Assembly: GCF_902167705.1 (NCBI RefSeq)
Contig: NZ_CABHMZ010000003.1
Coordinates: 124,001-188,000 of the forward strand
DNA: 64,000 bases
Reading direction: 5' to 3'
Source of the DNA: Streptococcus constellatus
GTDB lineage: Bacteria > Bacillota > Bacilli > Lactobacillales > Streptococcaceae
The notes under the pieces are model-generated. The model was not told the origin of the DNA. It ran no database searches and was given only the letters and a program-made list of their open reading frames with translations. Positions within the stretch are counted from its first letter, which is position 1. Each line of letters starts with the position of its first letter. Positions 1 to 10,137 of this stretch are shown in pieces. The position numbers and the translations under genes are program-made.

Positions 1-574
1 CTCCAAAAAGTCGGATGGCAGCATAGACAGGATAAATACCTAAGTCCATTAGAGCACCGCCTGAAAACTTAGCAGAAAAGACATTTGGCTCTTGTCCAGC
101 CAACAGCGCTGGCATTTTGGAAGAATACTTCGCATAGGTGAAATGCGCTCCAAGAACCGTTTTGTTTTTGAGAAACTCTGAAATGACGTCAAATGATTGC
201 TCATGATAGTTTCGAGCTGCTTCAAAAATATGCACATGTTGTTCTTGAGCCCATGCTACCAATTCAGCCCATTCTTCTGGGCGTGAAACAGCAGGCTTTT
301 CCACAATCACATGTTTGCCAGCTAAAACAGCTGCTTTTGCTTGTGGGAAATGCAGAGAATTGGGGCTTGCAATATAAATAATGTCTATATCACTAGTTAA
401 AAAATCAGCCATATCTGTGTAACAATCTACATTTTCATAATGACTGGCAAATGCTTGAGCTGTTTGTATCGACCGTGAATATACCGTAGTCAATTGATAC
501 TCTTTTGTCGAATGAGCAGCCTTGACAAATTGGTGAACAATGTCGCCTGTTCCAATCGTTCCGAGTTTTAACAT
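1..574 (-). CDS. Gfo/Idh/MocA-family oxidoreductase (3' end outside window)
   Basis: The reading frame opens at ATG 572-574 and runs off the left edge, giving about 191 N-terminal residues. An N-terminal Rossmann fold with a GTIGTGDI dinucleotide-binding loop and the motif GKHVIVEKPAV (the EKP lysine region typical of this family) are visible. Such proteins are cytoplasmic NAD(P)-dependent sugar or polyol dehydrogenases; the substrate cannot be told from this part. A ribosome binding site (AAGGAG) lies about 7 bases before the start, and an extended -10 (TGATATAAT on the minus strand, 626-631) lies upstream, divergent from udk. The C-terminal substrate domain is missing only because of the window edge. 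Confidence 0.88.
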   Translation of the reverse strand, partial: MLKLGTIGTGDIVHQFVKAAHSTKEYQLTTVYSRSIQTAQAFASHYENVDCYTDMADFLTSDIDIIYIASPNSLHFPQAKAAVLAGKHVIVEKPAVSRPEEWAELVAWAQEQHVHIFEAARNYHEQSFDVISEFLKNKTVLGAHFTYAKYSSKMPALLAGQEPNVFSAKFSGGALMDLGIYPVYAAIRLFG

Positions 575-679
575 CGTTTTCTCCTTATTTTTTTGTCTTG
601 TCATTTATTTTAATTTACCTCTTTCATTATATCATGATTTGGTGTAAAATAGATAAGATGATAAAAAATGGAGTGAATA

Positions 680-1315
680 ATGCAAAATAGACCGATTATT
701 ATTGGCGTAACTGGTGGTTCTGGTGGCGGTAAGACGAGTGTTTCAAGAGCCATTCTGTCAAATTTTCCAAATGAAAAAATTGCTATGATTGAGCACGATT
801 CTTACTATAAGGATCAATCTCATTTGACATTTGAAGAGCGAATCAAGACCAATTATGACCATCCTTTTGCTTTTGATACAGATTTGATGATTGCGCAAAT
901 CAAGGAATTGCTGGCAGGACGTCCAGTAGATATTCCGACGTATGATTATACAGCTCATACACGCAGTGAGAAAACCTATCGTCAAGAGCCGCAAGATGTC
1001 TTTATTGTAGAAGGGATTCTGGTTTTAGAAGATGAGCACTTGCGAGATTTAATGGACATTAAGATTTTTGTTGATACAGATGATGATGTTCGAATCATTC
1101 GTCGGATTAAGCGAGATATGGATGAGCGTGGACGTAGTTTAGATAGTGTTATTGAGCAATATTTAGGTGTGGTAAAACCCATGTATCATCAATTTATCGA
1201 GCCTACGAAGCGCTATGCGGATGTGATTATTCCAGAAGGAGCTTCTAATACAGTGGCGATTGATTTAATTACAACAAAAATTGAAAAAATCTTGCAGGAA
1301 GCAAGAGAGCAATAG
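680..1315 (+). CDS. udk: Uridine kinase
   Basis: This 211-residue protein is the usual length for uridine/cytidine kinase, the pyrimidine salvage enzyme that makes UMP and CMP from the nucleosides. The P-loop GGSGGGKTS lies at residues 12-20, followed by the DSYYKD and TYDYTAHTR nucleoside-binding segments and a [17 protein letters not shown] stretch. The start is supported by GGAG about 6 bases upstream. It appears monocistronic, since a hairpin terminator follows directly. Confidence 0.96.
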   Translation: MQNRPIIIGVTGGSGGGKTSVSRAILSNFPNEKIAMIEHDSYYKDQSHLTFEERIKTNYDHPFAFDTDLMIAQIKELLAGRPVDIPTYDYTAHTRSEKTYRQEPQDVFIVEGILVLEDEHLRDLMDIKIFVDTDDDVRIIRRIKRDMDERGRSLDSVIEQYLGVVKPMYHQFIEPTKRYADVIIPEGASNTVAIDLITTKIEKILQEAREQ

Positions 1316-1320
1316 AAAGG

Positions 1321-1349
1321 AAGTCTAGTGAGGAAGTGCTAGACTTTTT
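1321..1349 (+). terminator. Intrinsic terminator after udk
   Basis: AAGTCTAG and CTAGACTT form an 8-bp stem around a 10-base loop, followed by a T run. Confidence 0.75.
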
Positions 1350-1354
1350 AGGTA

Positions 1355-2035
1355 ATGATGATAAATAGTGTAAAAAGAAAAAGGGAATTTCATTCGCGCT
1401 CGAAATTTTTTGCCTGTCTGCTGACCTTTTGTGCGGGATTTATTGATGCTTATACATTTATTGAAAGAGGCGGGACATTGGTTGCAGGGCAAACAGGAAA
1501 CGTTGTTTTCTTGTCAGTTGAATTGATTCATCATGAGACAGGAGAAATAGAAGTGAAGTTGGCAACGATGCTGGCTTTTGTGATGGGCATTTTTGTGTTA
1601 ACCATTTTTAAAAATAACTTTGAAAATTCTTTATGGCGCTTATCTAGCATTCTTCCACTGATTTTGGTTTGTGGGTTTACAGGATTTCTGCCAGCAACTG
1701 TGTCCAATCTTTTCATTGTTCCGCCGATTGGTTTTTGTATGGGATTGGTGGCAACGGCTTTTGGTGAAGTGGACGGCATTGTCTACAATAATTCCTTTAT
1801 GACGGGCAATATCAAAAAAACAATGGTAGCTTTTGGTACTTATGTGCGGACAAAAGAAAAAACTTGCTTAGCAGAGGGCATTTTCTTCGTGGCTTTATTG
1901 GGAAGTTTTGTGACAGGAGCGATTGTTTCCACTTATTTGATCCAATTTTATTTGTTGAAAACAATCTGGCTTGTAGCTATTATTTTACTAGCATTTTTGA
2001 ATTTTAGAATGGTTCAATACATTCGCAGAAGATAA
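1355..2035 (+). CDS. DUF1275 (YoaK-type) membrane protein
   Basis: A 226-residue integral membrane protein with about six hydrophobic segments. The N-terminal part (CAGFIDAYTFIERGGTLVAGQTGNVV) matches the signature of the YoaK/DUF1275 family, where a GFxDAxxF segment is followed by QTGN. The function of the family is not established. The start is uncertain: ATG codons occur at 1355 and 1358 and only a weak AGG precedes them, placed right after the udk terminator, so expression may partly depend on readthrough from udk. It converges on pepT across a shared terminator. Confidence 0.8.
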   Translation: MMINSVKRKREFHSRSKFFACLLTFCAGFIDAYTFIERGGTLVAGQTGNVVFLSVELIHHETGEIEVKLATMLAFVMGIFVLTIFKNNFENSLWRLSSILPLILVCGFTGFLPATVSNLFIVPPIGFCMGLVATAFGEVDGIVYNNSFMTGNIKKTMVAFGTYVRTKEKTCLAEGIFFVALLGSFVTGAIVSTYLIQFYLLKTIWLVAIILLAFLNFRMVQYIRRR

Positions 2036-2036
2036 A

Positions 2037-2073
2037 AAACTTTAGCTCTCATTATGTAGAGCTAAAGTTTTTT
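2037..2073. terminator. Bidirectional terminator between DUF1275 gene and pepT
   Basis: AACTTTAGCTC and GAGCTAAAGTT form an 11-bp stem, with an A run on the left and a T run on the right, so it can serve both converging genes. Confidence 0.85.
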
Positions 2074-2091
2074 GTGTTTAATCAGAAGTTG

Positions 2092-3315
2092 CTAATCTTT
2101 GTAAGAAACGATACCAATAATAGTATCAACGGCGCGTTCCATTGTTTGCAGACTGACGTATTCAAAGCGTCCATGCATGTTTTCACCGCCGGCAAAGATA
2201 TTTGGTGTCGGAATGCCCATGAAGGAAATCTTTGAGCCATCTGTTCCGCCACGAATAGGCTCGATAATCGGCTTGATGTCCAATTTTTCCATGACAGCCT
2301 TTGCAATATTGATAGGTGTCATGTCTTTTTCAATGACTTGACGCATATTGTAGTATTGATCTTTAAGTTCTAACTGAACACGTTCACCGCCAAGCGTTGC
2401 ATTCATCTTATCGGCAATAGAGCGCATGAGTTCTTTGCGTTTTTCAAAAGTTGTTGTATCGAAGTCGCGAATGATATAACTTGCTCGTGCTTCTTCGACA
2501 GTTCCCTCTACATTCATAAGGTGGTAGAAGCCCTCGTAGCCGTCTGTTAATTCAGGGCGAGCACTGTCTGGTAATTGATTATGAAAGTTAATAGCTAATT
2601 GCAGAGCGTTAATCATTTGTCCTTTAGCTGTGCCTGGGTGGACATTGCGACCTTGGAAAGTGATTTCTGCGCCAGCTGCAGAAAAGGTTTCAAATTGAAG
2701 TTCTCCGAGCGGTCCGCCGTCAATCGTATAAGCAAAATCCACGTCGAAATCTGCTGCATCAAACTTGTCAGCTCCGACCCCGATTTCTTCATCTGGACCA
2801 AAGCCAACTCGAATTTCGCAGTGCTTGATGTCAGGATGAGCTGTTAGATACTCAATCGCTGTCATGATTTCAGCGATACCTGATTTATCATCAGAGCCGA
2901 GAAGAGTCGTTCCATCGGTTGTAATCAAGGTTTGTCCCTTGTATTTTTTTAAACTAGCAAAATCAGCAGGGTCAAGGTTAAAATCAGATTGTCCCAGTGG
3001 AATCACGCCACCGTCATAATTTTCAATGATTTGTGGATTGACACCTTCTGCATTGAAATCTGCTGTGTCCATGTGGGAAATGAGACCAATCTTGCGCGTG
3101 AGACTTGGATCATTTGCAGGAAGAGTACCGATAGCGTAGCCATTTGGTAAATAATATACATTTTCCAAACCAACGCGTTTCATCTCAGGAATGAGGATGT
3201 TATTGGCAAAATCTACTTGGCTTTGCGTGCTTGGTGTTGTAGTAGCCTGTTCATCAGAGCGAGTGTTTACTTTTACATAAGTTAAAAAGCGTTCTAAAAG
3301 ATTAGGGTAGTTCAT
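2092..3315 (-). CDS. pepT: Peptidase T (tripeptide aminopeptidase)
   Basis: A zinc-dependent M20 aminopeptidase releasing N-terminal residues from tripeptides in the cytoplasm. The start at 3315 ([20 protein letters not shown]) gives 407 residues, the usual PepT length; an upstream in-frame ATG at 3333 is less likely because AAAGGAG lies 8 bases before the 3315 codon. Metal-site signatures are present: [36 protein letters not shown] and a late GGTDGS / [14 protein letters not shown] segment. It is probably a single-gene transcript. Confidence 0.96.
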   Translation of the reverse strand: MNYPNLLERFLTYVKVNTRSDEQATTTPSTQSQVDFANNILIPEMKRVGLENVYYLPNGYAIGTLPANDPSLTRKIGLISHMDTADFNAEGVNPQIIENYDGGVIPLGQSDFNLDPADFASLKKYKGQTLITTDGTTLLGSDDKSGIAEIMTAIEYLTAHPDIKHCEIRVGFGPDEEIGVGADKFDAADFDVDFAYTIDGGPLGELQFETFSAAGAEITFQGRNVHPGTAKGQMINALQLAINFHNQLPDSARPELTDGYEGFYHLMNVEGTVEEARASYIIRDFDTTTFEKRKELMRSIADKMNATLGGERVQLELKDQYYNMRQVIEKDMTPINIAKAVMEKLDIKPIIEPIRGGTDGSKISFMGIPTPNIFAGGENMHGRFEYVSLQTMERAVDTIIGIVSYKD

Positions 3316-3407
3316 AAGTTCTCCTTTTTGCATAGATGTAATTAGTGTATCATATTTTGAGAGGGAAGGCTATTTACAAATAGTGAAAGAATGACAATAT
3401 TCTCAAT

Positions 3408-3440
3408 AAAAATCATGAACTTGAAAAGAAGCTCATGATT
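3408..3440 (-). terminator. Terminator after the HAD phosphatase gene
   Basis: AATCATGAACTT and AAGCTCATGATT pair with one wobble; read on the minus strand the stem is followed by TTTTT. Confidence 0.7.
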
Positions 3441-3447
3441 CCCCCTA

Positions 3448-4263
3448 TTAGTTATTTAAAATGAGTTTTTCAATAGCTGTAGCGACGCCGTTTTCGTCAT
3501 TGCTATCTGTAACGTAATCAGCAAGTTTTTTAACATAGTCACTAGAATTTCCCATAGCCACACCAAGACCTGCGAATTGCAGCATTTCAATATCGTTGTT
3601 GGCATCACCAAGTGCCATAATTTCTTGAGGCTTGATGTCTAATTGTTGAGCTAATTCCTTAAGAGCAGTCGCTTTAGTAGTGCCTTTGGGCATAGCTTCG
3701 TAAATGACTGGTTGGGAACGAACACCGCTGAAATGTTGAGAAATCTGCGAACCAAATTGTTTTTCAAAAGTATCTAACTCATCAGGCTGGGCTAAAAACA
3801 TAGCTTGAAACATGATATTCTTGCCGCTGATAGCTTCTTCAAGGCTGATTTCTGTGGGGGTTGTAAAGACAAGGCTTGCGTCATAGGTGACTAGCTCACT
3901 CGGCTTTTCGTCTACTACTAAATAACGTTCTTCATCAAAAAGAGTCAACTGGGCAGGAGTTTGCTTGGCGATTTTATCTAGATAAAGAATGTCTTTCACA
4001 CTCAGCTCTTTCCAAGCAACAAGATTCCAGTCCTTGGTTTGATGAGTAGAGCAGCCGTTATTGATGATGACATATTCGTTTTCTCCACTCAGTCCTAATT
4101 GTTCATAGTAAAGTTTCACTCCGACCAAGGGACGACCTGTACAAAGAACGAGCTTTACTCCGTTTTCAACTGCCTTGTGAATAGCATCAATATGTGCTTG
4201 GGGAATTTCTTTTTGACTATTTAAAAGCGTACCGTCTATATCTAATGCGATTAGTTTAATCAT
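3448..4263 (-). CDS. Cof-type HAD sugar-phosphatase (YidA-like)
   Basis: A haloacid-dehalogenase hydrolase of the Cof/YidA subfamily, likely dephosphorylating sugar phosphates in the cytoplasm. The catalytic motif I is DIDGTLL near the N-terminus, motif II is CTGRP, and motif IV is ALGDANNDIEML. The start at 4263 (MIKLIALDIDGTLL) gives 271 residues, the normal length; the open frame continues 30 codons upstream but without family similarity, and GAGAG precedes the 4263 ATG. An extended -10 (TGCTATAAT, 4297-4302) lies upstream. The exact substrate is not predictable. Confidence 0.9.
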   Translation of the reverse strand: MIKLIALDIDGTLLNSQKEIPQAHIDAIHKAVENGVKLVLCTGRPLVGVKLYYEQLGLSGENEYVIINNGCSTHQTKDWNLVAWKELSVKDILYLDKIAKQTPAQLTLFDEERYLVVDEKPSELVTYDASLVFTTPTEISLEEAISGKNIMFQAMFLAQPDELDTFEKQFGSQISQHFSGVRSQPVIYEAMPKGTTKATALKELAQQLDIKPQEIMALGDANNDIEMLQFAGLGVAMGNSSDYVKKLADYVTDSNDENGVATAIEKLILNN

Positions 4264-4400
4264 AGCACTCTCATTTCTGTAAATGTATTTGCTTTTATTA
4301 TAGCACAAATGAAACGGGATATGGAACGCTTTTTCAAGACTGGCAAAAGTCACCTGCCTTATGTTATAATAAATAGAATACCCGAAAAGGAAGAGAAATA

Positions 4401-6224
4401 ATGAACTTAGATGAATTAAAAAAACGGCAGGAGAAGATTCGGAATTTCTCCATTATTGCGCATATTGACCACGGTAAGTCAACTTTAGCAGACAGAATTT
4501 TGGAAGCAACGGAGACGGTTTCGAGTCGAGAAATGCAGGCTCAGCTTTTGGATAGCATGGATTTGGAGCGGGAGCGGGGCATTACCATTAAGCTCAATGC
4601 GATTGAACTCAACTATACTGCCAAGGACGGTGAAACTTATATTTTTCACTTGATTGACACACCGGGACACGTGGACTTTACCTATGAAGTCTCTCGTTCT
4701 TTGGCGGCCTGTGAAGGGGCTGTTTTGGTGGTTGATGCAGCACAAGGCATTGAAGCACAAACTTTAGCCAATGTCTATCTCGCCTTGGATAATGATCTAG
4801 AAATTTTGCCGGTTATCAATAAAATTGACCTTCCAGCTGCTGATCCAGAGCGGGTGCGGACTGAGATTGAAGATGTCATTGGTTTGGACGCAAGCGAAGC
4901 TGTGTTGGCTTCGGCTAAAGCTGGTATCGGGATTGAAGAGATTCTAGAGCAAATCGTGGAGAAAGTTCCTGCGCCGACAGGAGATGTTACAGCACCACTC
5001 AAGGCTCTTATTTTTGACTCGGTTTATGATGCTTATCGTGGAGTTATCTTGCAAGTGCGCGTGATGGACGGAGTTGTGAAGCCGGGTGATACCATTCAGC
5101 TCATGAGTAATGGCAAGACTTTTGATGTGACCGAAGTCGGTATTTTTACTCCAAAAGCTGTTGGACGAGATTTCCTCGCAACAGGTGATGTTGGTTATAT
5201 CGCAGCTTCTATCAAGACCGTTCAAGATACTCGGGTTGGCGATACAGTGACCTTGGCGAATAATCCAGCAGATGAACCACTTCATGGCTACAAGCAGATG
5301 AACCCGATGGTTTTTGCCGGACTTTATCCAATTGAGTCCAATAAATACAATGATTTACGGGAAGCTTTGGAAAAACTTCAACTTAATGATGCTAGTCTGC
5401 AATTTGAACCAGAAACCTCACAAGCACTAGGTTTTGGCTTCCGTTGTGGATTCCTCGGTTTGCTTCACATGGATGTCATTCAGGAACGTTTGGAGAGAGA
5501 GTTTAATATTGACTTGATTATGACAGCCCCGTCCGTTATCTACAAGGTTAATATGACAGACGGAGAAGCCCTTGATGTTTCCAATCCGAGCGAATTTCCA
5601 GAACCAACCAAGATTGATTCCATTGAAGAGCCTTATGTCAAGGCACAGATTATGGTACCACAGGAATTTGTCGGAGCAGTCATGGAATTGGCTCAGCGCA
5701 AACGCGGTGATTTTGTGACAATGGATTATATCGATGAAAATCGGGTCAATGTCATCTATCAAATCCCATTGGCAGAAATTGTCTTTGACTTCTTTGACAA
5801 ACTAAAATCCTCAACTCGTGGTTATGCTAGTTTTGACTATGAAATTTCAGAGTACCGCAAGTCAAGTCTTGTCAAAATGGACATCCTGCTCAATGGCGAC
5901 AAGGTCGATGCCCTCAGCTTTATCGTCCACAAGGAATTTGCCTATGAACGTGGAAAATTGATTGTTGAAAAATTAAAGAAAATTATTCCGCGTCAGCAAT
6001 TTGAAGTACCGATTCAGGCAGCAATCGGTCAGAAAATCGTGGCACGGACAGACATCAAAGCTTTGCGCAAGAATGTCTTAGCAAAATGTTACGGTGGAGA
6101 TGTTTCCCGTAAACGTAAGCTCTTGGAAAAACAAAAAGCTGGTAAGAAACGGATGAAAGCGATTGGTTCTGTCGAAGTACCGCAGGAAGCTTTCCTCAGC
6201 GTTCTCAGCATGGACGATGAATAA
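4401..6224 (+). CDS. lepA: Elongation factor 4 (back-translocating GTPase)
   Basis: A 607-residue translational GTPase that acts on stalled or mistranslocated ribosomes. The G1 motif AHIDHGKST is at residues 20-28, followed by RERGITIK (switch I), DTPGHVDF (G3) and NKIDL (G4). The C-terminus carries the LepA-specific domain with the conserved lysine/arginine-rich end ([24 protein letters not shown], cited here as a region). AGGAAG precedes the start, and an extended -10 TGTTATAAT lies at 4362-4370. The gene stands alone and ends at a strong terminator. Confidence 0.98.
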   Translation: MNLDELKKRQEKIRNFSIIAHIDHGKSTLADRILEATETVSSREMQAQLLDSMDLERERGITIKLNAIELNYTAKDGETYIFHLIDTPGHVDFTYEVSRSLAACEGAVLVVDAAQGIEAQTLANVYLALDNDLEILPVINKIDLPAADPERVRTEIEDVIGLDASEAVLASAKAGIGIEEILEQIVEKVPAPTGDVTAPLKALIFDSVYDAYRGVILQVRVMDGVVKPGDTIQLMSNGKTFDVTEVGIFTPKAVGRDFLATGDVGYIAASIKTVQDTRVGDTVTLANNPADEPLHGYKQMNPMVFAGLYPIESNKYNDLREALEKLQLNDASLQFEPETSQALGFGFRCGFLGLLHMDVIQERLEREFNIDLIMTAPSVIYKVNMTDGEALDVSNPSEFPEPTKIDSIEEPYVKAQIMVPQEFVGAVMELAQRKRGDFVTMDYIDENRVNVIYQIPLAEIVFDFFDKLKSSTRGYASFDYEISEYRKSSLVKMDILLNGDKVDALSFIVHKEFAYERGKLIVEKLKKIIPRQQFEVPIQAAIGQKIVARTDIKALRKNVLAKCYGGDVSRKRKLLEKQKAGKKRMKAIGSVEVPQEAFLSVLSMDDE

Positions 6225-6231
6225 TTTTCTA

Positions 6232-6259
6232 AAAACTAAGCGAACTCGCTTAGTTTTTT
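6232..6259 (+). terminator. Terminator after lepA
   Basis: AAAACTAAGCGA and TCGCTTAGTTTT form a 12-bp stem with a two-base loop, followed by T6. Confidence 0.9.
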
Positions 6260-6327
6260 ATATAATTCAAAAAACGCTTTCCCGACACTGAAAAATATGC
6301 TAAAATAAAGTAAGAAGAAAGGAGATT

Positions 6328-6960
6328 ATGATGAATACGAAAAAGAAATATTTGATATGTTTTTTAGCATGTTTAGTTAGTATTATTCTTGGAGCGTGTA
6401 GTTCAAACGGAGGAAGCAAAACGAAATCATCATCTTAGCTTTCTTCGTCAAGCAAAGTATCTGCAAAAGAAAGCAGTAGCTCAAGTTCGTCAAATGCTAC
6501 GAAAAAAGATGTAAAAGCGGAAGAAACACAACGTGTAGGGTCGGATGATTATGGTTACATTGATATTCCTAAAGAGTGGCTGAAGTTTACTGATGTAAAT
6601 GGTGGTGACAGCATTCAATACACGGACGGTTCTGCCTATAATATTGTGACCATGAATGCCTATACAAAAGAAAAAGCACATATCCCAGAGGGAGAAGAGC
6701 TTACAGCTCAAACGATTGCCAATCGCATTTACTACAATTGGGAAAACAATAAAAATGTAAATAGAGTTTGGGGTTCAAAAAGCACGGTTGCAGATAACGA
6801 AGCCTATCAAGTCAATGTCACAATGAAATCAGGTCAGTACCTAATTAGTTAGGTTTTCAAAAAGGACGAGAAAGTTTATCTCATTGCATTTGAAGGTGAT
6901 CGAAAGACACTCTTAGCATTCATTCCCTATATTGAAGATACATGGAGTTTGAGTAAATAA
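6328..6960 (+). pseudogene. Lipoprotein gene interrupted by two in-frame TAG codons
   Basis: From ATG 6328 (AAAGGAG upstream) the frame encodes a lipoprotein signal peptide ending in LGACSS, a Ser-rich linker, then a globular part with no family I recognise. In-frame TAG codons occur at 6436-6438, inside the Ser-rich linker, and at 6850-6852, between YLIS and VFKKDEK. Reading through both stops, the frame stays open to TAA 6958-6960 for 210 codons, without any indel. The longest intact piece (6646-6852) is internal. Two nonsense changes in one frame make this most likely a decayed extracytoplasmic lipoprotein gene; the frame is otherwise well preserved, so the loss looks recent. Confidence 0.8.
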
Positions 6961-7009
6961 AGCTCAAAGGCTTAAAGAGAAATTTCAAGTTGATCTTCAA
7001 ATTTAAAAC

Positions 7010-7068
7010 TGAGAGAGTGAGGAGAAGTTGGTTTCTATGAAATCATGGCTTTTATCACTCTCTTTTTA
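7010..7068 (+). terminator. Possible long-loop terminator
   Basis: AGAGAGTGA and TCACTCTCT pair across a loop of about 34 bases and are followed by TTTTTAA. The long loop makes it a weak prediction. Confidence 0.4.
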
Positions 7069-7192
7069 ATAGTCTGCATAGCCTATAGGAAAGGGACGTA
7101 CAATCATTTTTAGGAATATTTTTTCTTTATTCTATCGTAAATATGTTCTAAATTTGGTATAATAGATTGAATTTTGTTTAAGAGAGAAAAAA

Positions 7193-8095
7193 ATGTCAAC
7201 TTTAGAAATGTTAAAATCTGAATTGAACGGAATTGATATCCGTTTTGATGAACCTTTAAAACAATACACTTATACAAAAGTAGGTGGAGCTGCGGATTAT
7301 TTGGTTTTTCCACGAAATCGTTATGAATTGGCACGAGTGGTGAAATTTGCTAATCGAGAGCAAATTCCTTGGATGGTACTAGGGAATGCTAGCAATATCA
7401 TTGTTCGCGACGGTGGTATTCGCGGTTTTGTGATTATGTTTGATAAGTTAAATGGTGTTGCAGTGGATGGCTATACCATTGAAGCAGAGGCGGGTGCCAA
7501 TCTGATTGAAACGACTCACATTGCACTCCATCACAGCCTAACAGGTTTTGAGTTTGCCTGTGGGATTCCAGGGAGCATTGGCGGCGCTGTCTTTATGAAT
7601 GCTGGTGCTTACGGCGGCGAAATTGCGCATATTTTACTTTCTTGTAAGGTGCTGACACGGGATGGAGAAATCAAAAATATTAGTGCTCAAGACATGAAAT
7701 TTGGTTATCGCCGTTCCTACGTTCAACAGACAGGTGATGTGGTGATTTCTGCCAAGTTTGCCTTAGCACCAGGAATGCACCGTGTGATTCGTCAAGAAAT
7801 GGAACGTTTGACACATCTTCGTCAATTGAAGCAGCCATTGGAGTATCCTTCTTGTGGCTCTGTTTTTAAACGTCCAGTGGGACATTTTGCAGGGCAATTG
7901 ATTAGTGAAGCAAATTTAAAAGGATACCGTATTGGTGGGGTGGAAGTTTCGACAAAACATGCTGGCTTTATGGTCAATGTTGATAACGGAACTGCTGCAG
8001 ATTATGAAAATTTGATTGCGCATGTAATTGAGACTGTCAAAGCTCATTCAGGTGTGACCTTGGAAAGAGAAGTCCGAATTATTGGCGAGAAATGA
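7193..8095 (+). CDS. murB: UDP-N-acetylenolpyruvoylglucosamine reductase
   Basis: A 300-residue FAD-dependent reductase that completes UDP-MurNAc synthesis for peptidoglycan. The FAD site [12 protein letters not shown], the segment [20 protein letters not shown], the serine motif [11 protein letters not shown] and the C-terminal glutamate region [11 protein letters not shown] are all present, as in the short Gram-positive type. An extended -10 (TGGTATAAT, 7155-7163) lies 30 bases before the start. murB is the first gene of a unit running through potABCD, a common streptococcal arrangement. Confidence 0.97.
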   Translation: MSTLEMLKSELNGIDIRFDEPLKQYTYTKVGGAADYLVFPRNRYELARVVKFANREQIPWMVLGNASNIIVRDGGIRGFVIMFDKLNGVAVDGYTIEAEAGANLIETTHIALHHSLTGFEFACGIPGSIGGAVFMNAGAYGGEIAHILLSCKVLTRDGEIKNISAQDMKFGYRRSYVQQTGDVVISAKFALAPGMHRVIRQEMERLTHLRQLKQPLEYPSCGSVFKRPVGHFAGQLISEANLKGYRIGGVEVSTKHAGFMVNVDNGTAADYENLIAHVIETVKAHSGVTLEREVRIIGEK

Positions 8096-8196
8096 GTGTC
8101 TCTAGTGGCAACATTCATATCATTCTCCAAGAAAATCAGTCAGGACAAGACTTTAATTTGTCAATCTATGAAAAAGAAGGAATTTATGGCAATTGA
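8092..8196 (+). CDS. Small ORF linking murB and potA
   Basis: ATG 8092 overlaps the murB stop as ATGA, and the ORF's own TGA (8194-8196) overlaps the TTG start of potA (8193-8195). It encodes 34 residues beginning [16 protein letters not shown] and ending EKEGIYGN, with no membrane segment and no family I recognise. The double overlap would carry ribosomes from murB into potA, whose own ribosome binding site is poorly spaced. It may be a coupling ORF or a decayed remnant; there is no evidence yet that the peptide is functional. Confidence 0.4.
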   Translation: MSVSSGNIHIILQENQSGQDFNLSIYEKEGIYGN

Positions 8197-9350
8197 ACAA
8201 ACCAATCATTGAATTTAAAAACGTATCAAAGGTTTTTGAAGATAATAATACAGTCGTCTTAAAGGACATCAACTTTGAGCTAGAAGAAGGCAAATTTTAC
8301 ACACTTCTGGGTGCATCAGGATCAGGAAAATCAACCATTCTAAATATCATCGCTGGCTTGTTAGATGCTTCAAGCGGTGATGTTTTTCTTGATGGCGTCC
8401 GAATTAACGATATTCCGACCAACAAACGCGATGTGCACACAGTGTTTCAGTCCTATGCTCTTTTTCCGCACATGACCGTTTTTGAAAATGTGGCATTTCC
8501 GTTGCGTTTGCGTAAAGTTGAAAAACAAGAAGTAGAGCGTCGGGTTGCGGAAGTCTTGAAAATGGTGCGTTTGGATGGTTTTGAGAAACGCTCTATTCGC
8601 AAATTGTCCGGTGGGCAGCGGCAGCGTGTTGCAATAGCACGTGCTATTGTTAATGAACCGCGAGTTGTTTTGCTGGACGAGCCTTTATCTGCACTGGATT
8701 TGAAGTTGCGGACAGACATGCAGTATGAATTGCGAGAATTGCAGCAACGTCTAGGGATTACCTTTGTCTTTGTCACCCACGACCAAGAAGAAGCACTAGC
8801 CATGAGCGACTGGATTTTTGTGATGAATGACGGGGAGATTGTTCAGTCAGGGACACCTGTTGATATATATGACGAACCCATCAATCACTTTGTAGCGACG
8901 TTTATCGGGGAGTCCAATATTCTTCCAGGAAAGATGATTGAAGACTATTTGGTTGAATTTAATGGCAAACGATTTGAAGCCGTTGACGGAGGAATGCGTC
9001 CAAATGAGCAGGTGGAAGTCGTCATTCGGCCAGAAGATTTGCGGATTACACTTCCTGAAGAAGGAAAGCTGCAAGTTAAGGTTGATACACAGCTCTTCCG
9101 CGGCGTGCATTATGAGATTATTGCTTATGATGAATTGGGCAATGAGTGGATGATTCATTCAACTCGCAAGGCCATTGTCGGAGAAGAGATTGGGTTACAG
9201 TTTGAACCAGAAGATATTCATATCATGCGCCTCAATGAAACAGAGGAAGAGTTTGACGCTCGGATTGAAGAATATGTCGAAATGGAAGAGCAAGAAGCTG
9301 GCTTAATCAATGCCATTGAGGAGGAGCGCGATGAAGAAAACAACCTCTAA
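8193..9350 (+). CDS. potA: Spermidine/putrescine ABC transporter ATP-binding protein
   Basis: A 385-residue ATPase subunit of the polyamine importer. Walker [10 protein letters not shown] is at residues 40-48; the signature LSGGQRQR, Walker [13 protein letters not shown] and the H-loop VTHDQEEA follow, then a C-terminal TOBE-type regulatory domain. The start is TTG 8193 ([14 protein letters not shown]); a nearby ATG at 8186 is out of frame and closes after 9 codons. The tail overlaps potB by 20 bases. Confidence 0.96.
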   Translation: MNKPIIEFKNVSKVFEDNNTVVLKDINFELEEGKFYTLLGASGSGKSTILNIIAGLLDASSGDVFLDGVRINDIPTNKRDVHTVFQSYALFPHMTVFENVAFPLRLRKVEKQEVERRVAEVLKMVRLDGFEKRSIRKLSGGQRQRVAIARAIVNEPRVVLLDEPLSALDLKLRTDMQYELRELQQRLGITFVFVTHDQEEALAMSDWIFVMNDGEIVQSGTPVDIYDEPINHFVATFIGESNILPGKMIEDYLVEFNGKRFEAVDGGMRPNEQVEVVIRPEDLRITLPEEGKLQVKVDTQLFRGVHYEIIAYDELGNEWMIHSTRKAIVGEEIGLQFEPEDIHIMRLNETEEEFDARIEEYVEMEEQEAGLINAIEEERDEENNL

Positions 9351-10137
9351 TCTTTTTGTTGCTCCTTATATTCTTTGGATTTTATTATTTGTATTGGCGC
9401 CTGTTGCCATGATTGTTTGGCAGTCGTTTTTCAATATCGAAGGTCACTTTACCCTTGAAAATTACAAGACTTACTTCGCTTCGCAAAATCTGACTTATCT
9501 CAAAATGAGTTTAAACTCTGTTTTATATGCGGGGATTATCACAGTTGTCACCTTAGTAATCAGTTACCCAACGGCATTTTTATTGACGCAACTAAAACAC
9601 AAACAGCTTTGGTTGATGCTCATTATTTTGCCGACCTGGGTCAATCTGCTTCTCAAAGCTTATGCTTTTATTGGGATTTTTGGACAAAATGGCTCTGTCA
9701 ATCAATTTTTAAGCTTTATTGGGATAGGTGCTCAGCAAATCCTGTTTACAGATTTCTCTTTTATTTTTGTAGCCAGTTATATTGAGCTACCCTTTATGAT
9801 ATTGCCGATTTTTAATGTTTTAGAGGATATGGATCAAAATCTGATTAATGCCAGCTATGATCTTGGTGCCAATCGTTGGGAAACCTTCCGTCGTGTCGTT
9901 TTTCCTTTATCTATGAATGGCGTGAGAAGTGGTGTGCAGTCTGTCTTTATTCCCAGTCTCAGTCTTTTTATGCTGACGCGTTTAATCGGTGGCAATCGCG
10001 TTATTACGCTAGGTACAGCCATTGAGCAGCATTTTCTGACTACACAAAATTGGGGCATGGGCTCAACCATTGGTGTTGTCTTGATTGTAGCTATGCTCGT
10101 TATCATGTGGGCAACGAAAGAAAGGGGAGAACGATGA
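9331..10137 (+). CDS. potB: Spermidine/putrescine ABC transporter permease
   Basis: A 268-residue inner permease subunit with about six transmembrane segments and the EAA-type loop [20 protein letters not shown], which couples to PotA. The start at 9331 follows GAGGAG by 7 bases and lies inside the end of potA. The stop overlaps the potC start (ATGA), so translation is coupled. Confidence 0.96.
   Translation: MKKTTSNLFVAPYILWILLFVLAPVAMIVWQSFFNIEGHFTLENYKTYFASQNLTYLKMSLNSVLYAGIITVVTLVISYPTAFLLTQLKHKQLWLMLIILPTWVNLLLKAYAFIGIFGQNGSVNQFLSFIGIGAQQILFTDFSFIFVASYIELPFMILPIFNVLEDMDQNLINASYDLGANRWETFRRVVFPLSMNGVRSGVQSVFIPSLSLFMLTRLIGGNRVITLGTAIEQHFLTTQNWGMGSTIGVVLIVAMLVIMWATKERGER

Noticed and set aside
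6328..6960. Amber read-through or selenocysteine-like recoding
   Set aside because: TAG is not a known recoding signal in streptococci and no suppressor tRNA or recoding element is visible; nonsense mutation is simpler.
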